This document shows, piece after piece, positions 51,767 to 59,406 of a DNA stretch of 64,000 nucleotides; the stretch's first letter is position 1; every line of letters begins with the position of its first letter. A program made the position numbers and the translations under genes. The DNA comes from Actinoplanes sp. TBRC 11911 (GTDB taxonomy: Bacteria; Actinomycetota; Actinomycetes; Mycobacteriales; Micromonosporaceae): positions 62,001 through 126,000 of the forward strand of contig NZ_JABBNC010000020.1 in assembly GCF_012933445.1 (NCBI RefSeq). Reading direction: 5' to 3'. Below the pieces are notes generated by a model. It was not told the origin of the DNA, did not search any database, and saw only the letters and a program-made list of their open reading frames with translations.

Positions 51767-52903
51767 CTAGAGCCAGCCGTTGCGCCGGAACGCGCGGTAG
51801 AGCAGCACCGTCACCAGCAGGATGATCGTCCACCACGCCGGATAGCTGTAGAGCCAGTCGAGCTCCGGCATGTGCTTGAAGTTCATGCCCTCGATGCCGG
51901 CGCCGGCCGCCCACACGGTCGCGATGCCGGCCCACGCGGCGATCTTGCGCATGTCGTTGTTCTGATCGACGGTGACCTGGGCCAGCCGTGCCTGCAGGAT
52001 CGAGTTCAGCAGATCGTCGTAGGAGGCGACCTGCTCGACCGTACGGGTGAGGTGGTCCTGGACGTCCCGGAAGTACCGGCCGATCTTCTTCGGCGTGATC
52101 GCGACGATGGTGGCGATCGGCCGCTGCAGCGGGCCCACCGCCCGGCGGAACTCCACCAGCTCCCGCTTCATCTGGTAGACCGCCTGGATCGGGCTCGCGT
52201 TCTTGCCGTTGCTGAAGACGCCCTCCTCGATCACCTCGAGATCGGCCTCGACCTGCTCGGCCACCGCGAGGTAGTGGTCCACCACCCGGTCGGTCACCGC
52301 GTACGCCACCGCCCAGGGACCCTGTTCGAGCAGGTTGGCCCGCTCGGTCTCCAGATTCGCCCGGACCGAACCGAGCTCGGAAGCGTCCCCGTGCCGCACC
52401 GTGATGACGAACTGCTCGCCCACGAAGATCATCATCTGGCCGGTCTCGACCACCTGGGACGTCTCCGTCAGCTCCCGGTGCGGCACGTACCGAGCGGTAC
52501 GCATGACCAGGAAGTTCACCGACCCGAACTGCTCCAGCTTGGGTCGCTGCTCGGCCTTGACCGCGTCCTCCACGGCCAGCTCGTGCAGCCCGTAGATCTT
52601 GGCGACCTCGAACATCTCCTCCTCCGACGGCTCGAACAGGCCGAGCCAGACGAAGGCGTTCTCCTGCTCCGGCGAACAGGCGATCTGCAGCGCCTGGTCG
52701 GGGGTGAACGTGCCGGGCAGCCGCTGCCCGTTCGCGTACACGCCGCAGTCGACCACGGCGCTGCCGCCGACCGCCGGACGCACCGAGCCGTCCGGATTGA
52801 CGCCGGGTGCACCCAGGAAGCGGTTCATCGCCCGCACGGGCGCGGAGAAGGCCCGTGACAAGGGCTTATGCCGGTTCCCGTTACCCGTTTCACGTTCGCT
52901 CAT
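51767..52903 (-). CDS. corA: CorA-type divalent metal transporter
   Basis: A 378-residue magnesium (or cobalt) channel. The N-terminal cytoplasmic domain runs to about residue 310; the long helices include ALAVEDAVKAEQRPKLEQFGSVNFLVM-like and LAVAEQVEADLEVIEEGVFS. Two membrane helices follow: one with the pore motif GMN in AGAGIEGMNFKHMPELDW, and WWTIILLVTVLLYRAFRRNGWL at the end. The ATG has GGGGAGG six bases upstream. It lies between eccB and the aminotransferase. Confidence 0.95.
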   Translation of the reverse strand: MSERETGNGNRHKPLSRAFSAPVRAMNRFLGAPGVNPDGSVRPAVGGSAVVDCGVYANGQRLPGTFTPDQALQIACSPEQENAFVWLGLFEPSEEEMFEVAKIYGLHELAVEDAVKAEQRPKLEQFGSVNFLVMRTARYVPHRELTETSQVVETGQMMIFVGEQFVITVRHGDASELGSVRANLETERANLLEQGPWAVAYAVTDRVVDHYLAVAEQVEADLEVIEEGVFSNGKNASPIQAVYQMKRELVEFRRAVGPLQRPIATIVAITPKKIGRYFRDVQDHLTRTVEQVASYDDLLNSILQARLAQVTVDQNNDMRKIAAWAGIATVWAAGAGIEGMNFKHMPELDWLYSYPAWWTIILLVTVLLYRAFRRNGWL

Positions 52904-53009
52904 TGCAACCTCCCCACACCGGACGACGCGCCCGGTCGAGGCTACTTCACCGAGTGACGGGCCCCGGGTCGGCCGCGGAATCAGCCGCCCGGCGCCGGTC
53001 GGACGGTGC

Positions 53010-54110
53010 TCAGCCGCGAACGTCCGCGATCGCGTCCGCCAGGCGGCGGACACCCTCGTCGATCTGATCGTTGGTGACCGCCGAGTAGGCGAGGCGTACC
53101 GAGTGCTTGCCGCCGTCGAGCAGGAAGTCGCTGCCCTTGACGATCGCTACGCCCTTCTTCATCGCGGCCGGGAACAGCTTGTCCACATCCACGTCCGAGG
53201 GCAGGTCGACCCAGAGGAAGTACCCGCCGCTCGGCTCGGTGAACGTCGCGCCGGGGATGTGCTTGCGGAGCGACTCGGCGAGCAGCCTGACGCGTTCGGC
53301 CAGCGCGGTGCGGACCGTGGCGATCGAGCGGTCGATGTCGCCGGAGACGCAGAACTGGTGCACGATCGCCTCGGAGACCATGCCGGGCGAGATGTACAGG
53401 TTGGTGGCCTTTTTCGCGATCGCGTCGATCAGTGCGGCCGGGCCGACCAGGTAGCCCACGCGCACGCCGGGGCACACCGTCTTGGTGAAGCTGGAGGCGT
53501 GCACCACCACGTTGTCGGTGTCCATCGAGAGCATCGACGGCAGCGCCTCGCCGCTGAACCGGATGTCCGCGTACGGGTCGTCCTCGAAGATCACGAACTC
53601 GTGCTGAACGGCGAGCTCGAGCAGCGCGCGACGCTTCTCCAGCGACAGCCGGGTGCCGGCCGGGTTCTGGTAGTTCGGGATGATGTGCGCCAGCTTGGGG
53701 CGAATCCCCGACTCGAGCAGCGCGCGCAGCTCGTCGACGTCGATACCGTCCTCGCGCAGCGTGACCTGGTGCACCTTCGCACCGAGATTCTGCAGGCTCA
53801 GCAGCGTACGGTCGTACGTCGGCTTCTCCACGACCACGTCGTCGCCCGGCTTGACCAGGTGGTTGAACAGGAACGCATCCGCCTGGAGCGAGCCGTTGGT
53901 GACGATGACCTGGTCGGCGGAGACTTCGTGCTTGTCGGCGATCCACTTGCGCAGCGGGAGGTAGCCGACGGAGGTGCCGTATGCCGTCACGCCGGCGGGG
54001 TCGGCGTCGAACGCGCGCGCGGCGGCGGCCTTGAGGCCCTCGACGTCGATGATGTCGAGCGAGGGGGCGCCACGTGCGAAGGAGATGAGCTGCTCAGCGG
54101 TCATGCTCAT
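53010..54110 (-). CDS. PLP-dependent aminotransferase (class I/II, MocR-like domain without HTH)
   Basis: A 366-residue fold-type I aminotransferase. GSLQADAFLFNHLVKPGDDVVVEKPTYDRTLL binds the cofactor phosphate, HIIPNYQNPAGTRLS is the substrate-side NPxG turn, FEDDPYADIRF holds the Asp contacting pyridine nitrogen, and SSFTKTVCPGVRVGYLVGP carries the Schiff-base Lys. Such enzymes include LysN and 2-aminoadipate transaminases. The substrate is not determinable. It faces the three-gene lipid-like operon across 120 bases, and a functional link is possible but unproven. Confidence 0.9.
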   Translation of the reverse strand: MSMTAEQLISFARGAPSLDIIDVEGLKAAAARAFDADPAGVTAYGTSVGYLPLRKWIADKHEVSADQVIVTNGSLQADAFLFNHLVKPGDDVVVEKPTYDRTLLSLQNLGAKVHQVTLREDGIDVDELRALLESGIRPKLAHIIPNYQNPAGTRLSLEKRRALLELAVQHEFVIFEDDPYADIRFSGEALPSMLSMDTDNVVVHASSFTKTVCPGVRVGYLVGPAALIDAIAKKATNLYISPGMVSEAIVHQFCVSGDIDRSIATVRTALAERVRLLAESLRKHIPGATFTEPSGGYFLWVDLPSDVDVDKLFPAAMKKGVAIVKGSDFLLDGGKHSVRLAYSAVTNDQIDEGVRRLADAIADVRG

Positions 54111-54230
54111 CAGCTTACGAGCCGTCTCTATAGAATCTTCCGACGCCTCGGGTCGTCCGGCCTGTGGGACACACTCCGTTATGCTCGCCGGATCGATCCC
54201 CGACGTGCCCCTCGAACAGGAGATCTCTCC

Positions 54231-54962
54231 ATGATCGGTTTGGTCCTCGCCGCCGGTGCCGGCCGTCGGCTGCGCCCCTACACGGACACGCTGCCCAAGG
54301 CCCTGGTCCCGGTGGACGGCGAGACCACGATCATGGATATCTCTATTCGTAACTTGGCGGCCGCCGGACTCACGGACGTCACCATCGTCGTGGGTTATTG
54401 CGCGAACGCTGTCGAGGAGCGCAAGGCGGCGTTCGAGGACAAGTACGGCGTCAAGATCAGCCTCGTCCATAACGACAAAGCCGAGGAGTGGAACAACGCC
54501 TACTCCCTCTGGCTCGCCCGTGACCACTTCGCTCAAGGAGCGTTGATGGTCAATGGCGACACCGTGCACCCGGTGAGCGTCGAGCAGACCCTCCTTGCCG
54601 ATCGTGGTCCGAGCATTTTGTTGGCCATCGACAATCTGAAGAAGCTTGGTGACGAGGAGATGAAGACCGTCTTCAACGGAGATGGACAACTCACCAAGAT
54701 TACGAAGCTGATGGAGCCGGCGGACGCCACCGGCGAGTACATCGGCGCCAACATCATCGAGGCCGCGGCCGCGTCCGCGCTGGCTGACGCGTTGAAGGCG
54801 ACCTGGGAGCGCGATCCCTCCCGCTACTACGAGGACGGCTTCCAGGAGTACGCGAACCGCGGCGGCGAGGTGCGCCCCGCGATGATCGGCCAGGTCGATT
54901 GGGTCGAGGTCGACAACCACGAGGACTTGGCCAAGGCGCGGGAGATCGCATGCCGCTACTAG
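54231..54962 (+). CDS. Sugar/choline-phosphate nucleotidyltransferase (LicC-like)
   Basis: A 243-residue nucleotidyltransferase: LAAGAGRRLRPYTDTLPKALVPVDG is the nucleotide-binding loop with the catalytic Lys, ALMVNGDTVHP gives the metal-binding Asp, and VDWVEVDNHEDLAKAREI is the C-terminal metal ligand. This is the LicC/IspD-related group that activates phosphocholine, phosphoethanolamine, inositol phosphate or glycerol phosphate with CTP. The ATG has AGGAG eight bases upstream. It overlaps the next gene by 13 bases, giving a tight three-gene operon. Confidence 0.86.
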   Translation: MIGLVLAAGAGRRLRPYTDTLPKALVPVDGETTIMDISIRNLAAAGLTDVTIVVGYCANAVEERKAAFEDKYGVKISLVHNDKAEEWNNAYSLWLARDHFAQGALMVNGDTVHPVSVEQTLLADRGPSILLAIDNLKKLGDEEMKTVFNGDGQLTKITKLMEPADATGEYIGANIIEAAAASALADALKATWERDPSRYYEDGFQEYANRGGEVRPAMIGQVDWVEVDNHEDLAKAREIACRY

Positions 54963-56011
54963 CCCGCACGGTCCAGGCGCCGCTGCACATCCTGGTGCGC
55001 CGCGGTGCCATCGCCGACCTCGGCCGCATCCTCGCCGACGGCCGCATCTCGGCCGGCGGTGACGTGGCGGTGGTGGTCGGCCCCGGGCTCGGCGAGCGGG
55101 TCGCCCGGCTGATCGGGCCGTCACTGGGCGCGGCCGACCTCTACACGACCAGCGGCGGCACCCTGGACGCCGCGATGGAGCTGGCCGGCAAGCTGCGCGC
55201 CCGCCCGTACGACGCGGTGGTCGGCATCGGCGGCGGCACCACTGTGGACACCGCCAAGTACGCGGCCGACCGCTGGGGCCTGCCGATGATCTCGGTGGCC
55301 ACCAGCCTCGCGAACGACGGCATCGCCTCCCCGGTGGCCAGCCTGATCAACGACGGCATCAAGGGCTCGTACGGCGTGCACATCCCGTTCGGCGTGATCG
55401 TCGACCTGGACTTCGTCGAGATCGGGCCGGAACGCGTCAACCGCGGCGGCATCGGCGACGCGATCAGCAACATCAGCGCGCTCGCCGACTGGGAGCTGGC
55501 CCGCATGGTGCGCGACGAGCCGTTCGACGGACTCGCCGCGTCGCTGGCCCGGATGGGCGCCGAAGCGGTCCTCACGATGCCCGGTGACCTGAGCGACGAC
55601 GCCTTCGCGACGGTGCTCGCCGAGGCGTTGATCTCCAGCGGCCTGGCGATGGCGGTGTGCGGCAGCAGCCGGCCGGCCAGCGGCGGCTGCCACGAGATCA
55701 TGCACGCGATCGACTCGCTGTTCCCCGGCACCGCCTCGCACGGCGAGCTGGCCGGGCTCGGCGCGCTGTTCTGCACGTTCCTGCGCGGCGACGAGCGCCG
55801 TTTCGCCCAGATGGGCGAGTGCCTGCTGCGGCACCAGCTGCCCCGGCTGCCGGAGGACGTGGGACTGGACGCCGCGCAGTTCGTGGAGGCCGTCGGTTTC
55901 GCGCCGCGGACGCGTCCGGACCGGTACACGATCCTGGAGCACCTCGCGATGTCCCCGGACGACATCCACCGAAAGCTGGACGAGTATGCCGAAGCCCTCG
56001 CGAACCTCTGA
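54950..56011 (+). CDS. Glycerol-1-phosphate-dehydrogenase-like iron-family alcohol dehydrogenase
   Basis: A 353-residue member of the iron-containing ADH superfamily, closest in motifs to the sn-glycerol-1-phosphate dehydrogenase/AraM branch: VVGIGGGTTVDTAKYAADR (NAD(P) site), SVATSLANDGIASPVASL (substrate loop), GGIGDAISN, GGCHEIMHAID and SHGELAGLG, with Asp and two His as metal ligands. It would reduce a phosphate-bearing ketone such as DHAP to glycerol-1-phosphate. Start ATG overlaps the previous gene; it overlaps the next by 26 bases. Confidence 0.82.
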   Translation: MPLLARTVQAPLHILVRRGAIADLGRILADGRISAGGDVAVVVGPGLGERVARLIGPSLGAADLYTTSGGTLDAAMELAGKLRARPYDAVVGIGGGTTVDTAKYAADRWGLPMISVATSLANDGIASPVASLINDGIKGSYGVHIPFGVIVDLDFVEIGPERVNRGGIGDAISNISALADWELARMVRDEPFDGLAASLARMGAEAVLTMPGDLSDDAFATVLAEALISSGLAMAVCGSSRPASGGCHEIMHAIDSLFPGTASHGELAGLGALFCTFLRGDERRFAQMGECLLRHQLPRLPEDVGLDAAQFVEAVGFAPRTRPDRYTILEHLAMSPDDIHRKLDEYAEALANL

Positions 56012-56744
56012 ACCCGATCCCGGTACCGGGTCCGTCTACGCGACCGGGCCGAGCCCGACGGCCGCCGAGTTCTACGCGGTCAACCGGGGTGGCGGGCTCT
56101 TCAGCGAGGCGATCAGCCAGCGCATCGGCGCCCGGATCGCGGTCGGCGCGCACAAGCGCCGGCTCGCGCCGTCCGTGCTGACGGTGTTCAACCTCGGTCT
56201 CGGCTGCCTGGTCTCGTGCGTGGTCATCGCGGCCGCCGGTCCGGTCGCCGAGGGCCGGGTGTGGGCCTGGCCGATCGGTTTGCTCGCGCTGATCGGGTGG
56301 CAGTTGGCGTACGCCTTCGACTGCTCGGATGGTCAGCTGGCGCGCGTCACCCGGCGGGCCAGCGCCGCGGGCGGGCGTCTGGACGTGCTCTGCGACGTGG
56401 CCGTGCAGATCTCTCTCGTGGCGGCGCTGGCGGCGACCGCGGCGGCGCAGGTGCCGGACACCCCGGCGTGGTTGCTGGCCGCGTTCGCGGGGACGTGGAT
56501 GGTCAACCTGGTCACCTCGGTGATGCAGTCCGGCGACCAGGCGTCCAGCATGGTCAAGAGCCGGTCGACGCCGGTGCGGATGGTGAAGCTCGTCCGCGAC
56601 TACGGTGCGGTGATCGCGCTCGCCGGGGTGGTGCTCACCATCGCGCCACAGTGGACGATCTGGTACATCGGTCTGTTCACTTTGGTCAACGCGGGTTTCC
56701 TGGCGGCCAGCGTGATGTTCTCCGCGCGCGAGGCGTTGCGTTAG
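55986..56744 (+). CDS. CDP-alcohol phosphatidyltransferase family protein
   Basis: A 252-residue integral membrane transferase with about six segments. The family catalytic signature reads DCSDGQLARVTRRASAAGGRLDVLCD (D-x2-D-G-x2-A-R-x8-G-x3-D-x3-D), complete. It would join the CDP-activated alcohol made by the two upstream enzymes to a lipid or other alcohol. The start at 55986 lies within the dehydrogenase gene, which is normal in a tight operon. It is convergent with the TetR gene. Confidence 0.92.
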   Translation: MPKPSRTSEPDPGTGSVYATGPSPTAAEFYAVNRGGGLFSEAISQRIGARIAVGAHKRRLAPSVLTVFNLGLGCLVSCVVIAAAGPVAEGRVWAWPIGLLALIGWQLAYAFDCSDGQLARVTRRASAAGGRLDVLCDVAVQISLVAALAATAAAQVPDTPAWLLAAFAGTWMVNLVTSVMQSGDQASSMVKSRSTPVRMVKLVRDYGAVIALAGVVLTIAPQWTIWYIGLFTLVNAGFLAASVMFSAREALR

Positions 56745-57310
56745 CCGCCGGTGCGGCGCAGCCCCCGGTCGGCGAACGCGACCAGCCAGGCGAAGCTCTC
56801 CTCGGCGTCGTCGTCCCACTGGAAGCCGTTGGCCGCCTGCAGAGTGGCGAAGCCGTGCAGCAGGCTACGTAGCGTACGCAAGGCGTGGTTGAGGTCTTGG
56901 GGCGCGATGTCGTAGCCGTGCAGCACCGCGGCCATCGACGTGATCACCCGGGCGCCGGCGACGTCCAGCGGGTCGGCCTGGTCGCCGCCCGGCATGCCGA
57001 CGGTCGCCGCGTACCGGCCCGGATGCTTGACCACGAAGTCGCGGATCGCCCGGGCCATAGCGCCCAGAGCGTCCGAACCCGACCGGCCCCCGATCGCGTC
57101 CCGGACCGCGTCGCCCAGCTCGTTGAGCGCCAGCACGGCGATCCGGCGGTTCAGGTCGGCGAGCCCGTCCACGTGCTTGTAGAGCGACGGGGTGCGGACG
57201 CCGAGCCGCTCGGCCACCAGGCCCATGCTCAGCTCGGCGAAGCCCACCTCGTCGGCCACCGCGGCGGCACAGGCCACCACGCTCGCGGCGTCCAGACCCG
57301 CCCTAGGCAC
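56741..57310 (-). CDS. TetR/AcrR-family regulator (WHG/TetR_C_33-type C-domain)
   Basis: A 189-residue TetR: N-terminal HTH (VVACAAAVADEVGFAELSMGLVAERLGVRTPSLYKHVDGLADLN) and a ligand domain with FVVKHPGRYAATVGMPGGDQADP, LRTLRSLLHGFATLQAANGFQW, of the WHG group. The start is GTG and overlaps the hydrolase stop by eight bases, so the two form one operon. It probably represses that operon through the twin palindromes upstream of the hydrolase. The four-base end overlap with the convergent transferase gene means no terminator is needed there. Confidence 0.93.
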   Translation of the reverse strand: MPRAGLDAASVVACAAAVADEVGFAELSMGLVAERLGVRTPSLYKHVDGLADLNRRIAVLALNELGDAVRDAIGGRSGSDALGAMARAIRDFVVKHPGRYAATVGMPGGDQADPLDVAGARVITSMAAVLHGYDIAPQDLNHALRTLRSLLHGFATLQAANGFQWDDDAEESFAWLVAFADRGLRRTGG

Positions 57311-58139
57311 GCTTGGCCTCCGCGGTCCGGCTCAGGAACGCCAGGATGAGCGCGGACGTCTCGTCCGGGTACTGCGTGTGCGGGTAGTGGCCGGCGCCCT
57401 CGATCAGCTCGAGCGTGGCGTCCGGCATCGCGGCGACGATCGCCTCGCCCTCGGCGCGCGGGTCGCCCCAGTCCGGGTCCTGCGAACCCTCGATGATCAA
57501 AGCCGGGCAGCGTACGCCGGTGAGATGCGCTCCCGCGTCGGCGGCCGAGGAGGTGCCCATCTTCTGCATGGCCTTCATCTTGGCGGGCTCGCTCATCTCG
57601 CGCCGGATGCGGTCCATCTGGGCGTCCCAGTCGGCCGGGCGGCGCCCCGGGTAGGCCACCTCCAGGTAGCTGAGCCAGGCCTTCACGCTGCCCAGCAGGC
57701 CGGTGATCAGCAGGCGGGTCATGCCCGCCCGGTAGCGCTTGACGCGCAGGTCGCTCAGCTTGATCGCCTGGTTCCGGGTGAAGGGCGCCAGTTCGACGAT
57801 GCCGTTGACCAGCTCCGGCTCGGTCGCCGCGACGATAGTGGCGGCGCCACCGGAGATCGACTGCCCGACCAGCACGGCCGGCCCGCCGAGGTGGCGGATC
57901 ACGGCGGCCAGGTCGCCGGCGATCGCGGTGCGGCTGTACGCCGGCCAGCCGGTGCTGGACTCGCCGCAGCCTCGCAGGTCGACGTTGGCGACCCGGTAGC
58001 CGGCCGTGACCAGCTGCGGGACCACGAAGCGGTACGACGCGCGGCTGTCACCCATGCCGTGCGCGAGCACCACGAGCGGCCCCTCGCCGGTCACCTCGTA
58101 GGCGATGGTGCCGCCGTCGACGCTCAGGAACTCGGTCAT
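57303..58139 (-). CDS. Alpha/beta hydrolase
   Basis: A 278-residue hydrolase: oxyanion region VVLAHGMGDSRASYRFV, nucleophile Ser in LVGQSISGGAATI (G-x-S-x-G), catalytic Asp in IEGSQDPDWG and His in IEGAGHYPHTQYP. No signal peptide. The substrate is unknown. It is the first gene of an operon with TetR. The upstream 60 bases have two TetR-type palindromes, so the ligand of TetR may be its substrate. Confidence 0.92.
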   Translation of the reverse strand: MTEFLSVDGGTIAYEVTGEGPLVVLAHGMGDSRASYRFVVPQLVTAGYRVANVDLRGCGESSTGWPAYSRTAIAGDLAAVIRHLGGPAVLVGQSISGGAATIVAATEPELVNGIVELAPFTRNQAIKLSDLRVKRYRAGMTRLLITGLLGSVKAWLSYLEVAYPGRRPADWDAQMDRIRREMSEPAKMKAMQKMGTSSAADAGAHLTGVRCPALIIEGSQDPDWGDPRAEGEAIVAAMPDATLELIEGAGHYPHTQYPDETSALILAFLSRTAEAKRA

Positions 58140-58153
58140 CTCTGCCTCCGTTA

Positions 58154-58168
58154 GCTAATCGCGTTAGC
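58154..58168. promoter_or_regulatory. TetR-type operator 1 (proximal)
   Basis: GCTAA-tcgcg-TTAGC palindrome 15 bases upstream of the hydrolase start. It is followed 20 bases away, centre to centre, by a second copy of the same half site. Both are likely binding sites of the TetR encoded in the same operon. Confidence 0.7.
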
Positions 58169-58173
58169 CAAAA

Positions 58174-58188
58174 GCTAATCCGATTAGC
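58174..58188. promoter_or_regulatory. TetR-type operator 2 (distal)
   Basis: GCTAAT-ccg-ATTAGC, a perfect 6-3-6 palindrome two helical turns from operator 1, on the same face of the DNA. Such pairs usually bind two TetR dimers. Together they occupy the only promoter region of the operon. Confidence 0.72.
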
Positions 58189-58208
58189 CAGCCGTGTCAA
58201 CCGTGAGG

Positions 58209-58620
58209 CCGCGCCCGCTGGTGTGGCGGGGTGAGGGTGTGGGGAGTGCGGGTGCTCCGGGGGATGGAGGTCCCCACAGCTGGGGTGGCGGAGTCAGGGT
58301 GTGGGGAGTGCGGGCGCTTTGGGGGGTGGGGGTCCCCACAGCTGGGGTGGCGGAGTCAGGGTGTGGGGAGTGCGGGCGCTTTGGGGGGTGGGGGTCCCCA
58401 CAGCTGGGGTGGCGGAGTCAGGGTGTGGGGAGTGCGGGCGCCCCGGGGGGTGGAGGTCCCCACAGCTGGGGTGGCGGAGTCAGGGTGTGGGGAGTGCGGG
58501 CGCTCCGGGGGGTGAAGATCCCCACGGCTCGGGTGGCGCGTGGCCGGTGTGGGGAGGGTGGGCGCTCTGGGCGTCGCGGGTTCCCACGGCTTGGGTGGCG
58601 GGGTGTGGGTGTGGGAAGCT
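58209..58620. repeat. 62-bp G-rich tandem repeat array, about six to seven units
   Basis: The anchor TCCCCAC recurs at 58271, 58333, 58395 and 58457 with exactly 62-base steps, and in altered form at 58519 and 58581. The four central units are nearly identical; the outer ones are degenerate. Each unit carries TGTGGGGA ... TCCCCACA (8-base arms), the short hairpin CCCCA-CAGC-TGGGG, and several G-runs. The period is not divisible by three, so it is not a protein repeat. It lies in the 553-base space between the hydrolase operon and the GntR gene, which holds no credible gene. Confidence 0.85.
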
Positions 58621-58692
58621 GCGCCGTGTAGTGAGTGGGCGGGATCACCAGAGAATCGACGGAGCACAGTGGACGCTTGGAAAACGGGGTCG

Positions 58693-58959
58693 TTACGGCC
58701 TTTCGCGCACGAACGTGCCCCGGCCGTTTACCGCCACCACCAGGCCGCGGTCTTTTAGGACACCCAGCGCCTTTCGGGCCGTTCCCCGGGCCACACCGAA
58801 CGCCGCGGCCAGCTCGTGTTCCGACGGGACGGGCCGGTTGGGGGCCAATTCACCCGAGCTGATCCGGGCCGCGATGAGATCCGCCACCTGGAGGTACAGC
58901 GGCGTCATTCCCTCGCGATCGATCACATTGGAAGGTTCCCACTTCGCCCGCCGCGCCAC
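58693..58959 (-). CDS. Short GntR-family regulator (DNA-binding domain only)
   Basis: An 88-residue protein that is essentially one GntR winged helix: TPLYLQVADLIAARISSGELAPNRPVPSEHELAAAFGVARGTARKALGVLKDRGLVVAVNGRGTFV. There is no C-terminal ligand domain, as in YtrA-like or plasmid-associated small GntRs. The GTG start was taken; ATG at 58908 would keep the whole HTH. A TGTATACA palindrome 25 bases upstream may be its autoregulatory site. The 62-bp array lies downstream. Confidence 0.85.
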   Translation of the reverse strand: MARRAKWEPSNVIDREGMTPLYLQVADLIAARISSGELAPNRPVPSEHELAAAFGVARGTARKALGVLKDRGLVVAVNGRGTFVRERP

Positions 58960-58984
58960 GGTCTCAGGTTGAGGTGTGGTGATG

Positions 58985-58992
58985 TGTATACA
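58985..58992. promoter_or_regulatory. TGTATACA palindrome upstream of the short GntR gene
   Basis: An 8-bp perfect palindrome that overlaps a TATACA-like -10 on the minus strand, 26 bases before the GTG start. GntR proteins of this class bind short T/A palindromes, so autoregulation is plausible. The remaining 250 bases up to the tRNA gene hold no gene. A minor CTTGAT-C-ATCAAG palindrome is at 59120-59132. Confidence 0.45.
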
Positions 58993-59211
58993 GGCGTGGT
59001 GAGGTTCGGTAGCGTGGCCCCTCGCAATGCGGTGACGTGCTGAGCGGCACGGTGCGTTGCTGAAGGGGCAGTTTCGGCCTGGGGCCCCGCGCGCTTCGGG
59101 CCGATTCTCCTGCTTACCGCTTGATCATCAAGGCCCGGACGGCAAACCCCCGGTGACTCGGAGATGAAGTCCCGGTGAGGTGCATCACCCGAGCGTGACG
59201 GCGTGAGTGTG

Positions 59212-59296
59212 CGGAGGGCGTGGGATTCGAACCCACGAAGAGTTTCCCCTTACCGGTTTTCAAGACCGGCGCCATCGGCCACTAGGCGAGCCCTCC
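59212..59296 (-). tRNA. tRNA-Ser with anticodon UGA
   Basis: The minus strand folds as a class II tRNA. Acceptor arms are GGAGGGC (59290-59296) and GCCCTCC (59213-59219) with discriminator G at 59212. The anticodon TGA is at 59260-59262 between CGGTCT and AACCGG-type arms. A long variable arm (AAGGGGAAACTCTTC-like) and the T-loop GGTTCGAATCC follow. The 3' CCA is not encoded. It would read UCA and other UCN serine codons. Confidence 0.95.
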
Positions 59297-59406
59297 CGAT
59301 GTTGCCGTCCCAGTCTGCCAGACGCGCTCCCGGCCCACGCGCATGCCGGTGCGACGTCGGAATCCTCACTTCAGCAAACCGGCGGTTGCGCGTGCAAACT
59401 TGTGTC

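Noticed and set aside
58209..58620. CRISPR array
   Set aside because: Units repeat without unique spacers between them; the entire 62 bases repeat, so it is a simple tandem array.
58194..58650. Open frames encoding Gly/Val/Trp-rich or Pro-rich peptides across the repeat region
   Set aside because: They exist on both strands only because of the repeat and shift frame with each 62-base unit; no ribosome site or real protein pattern.
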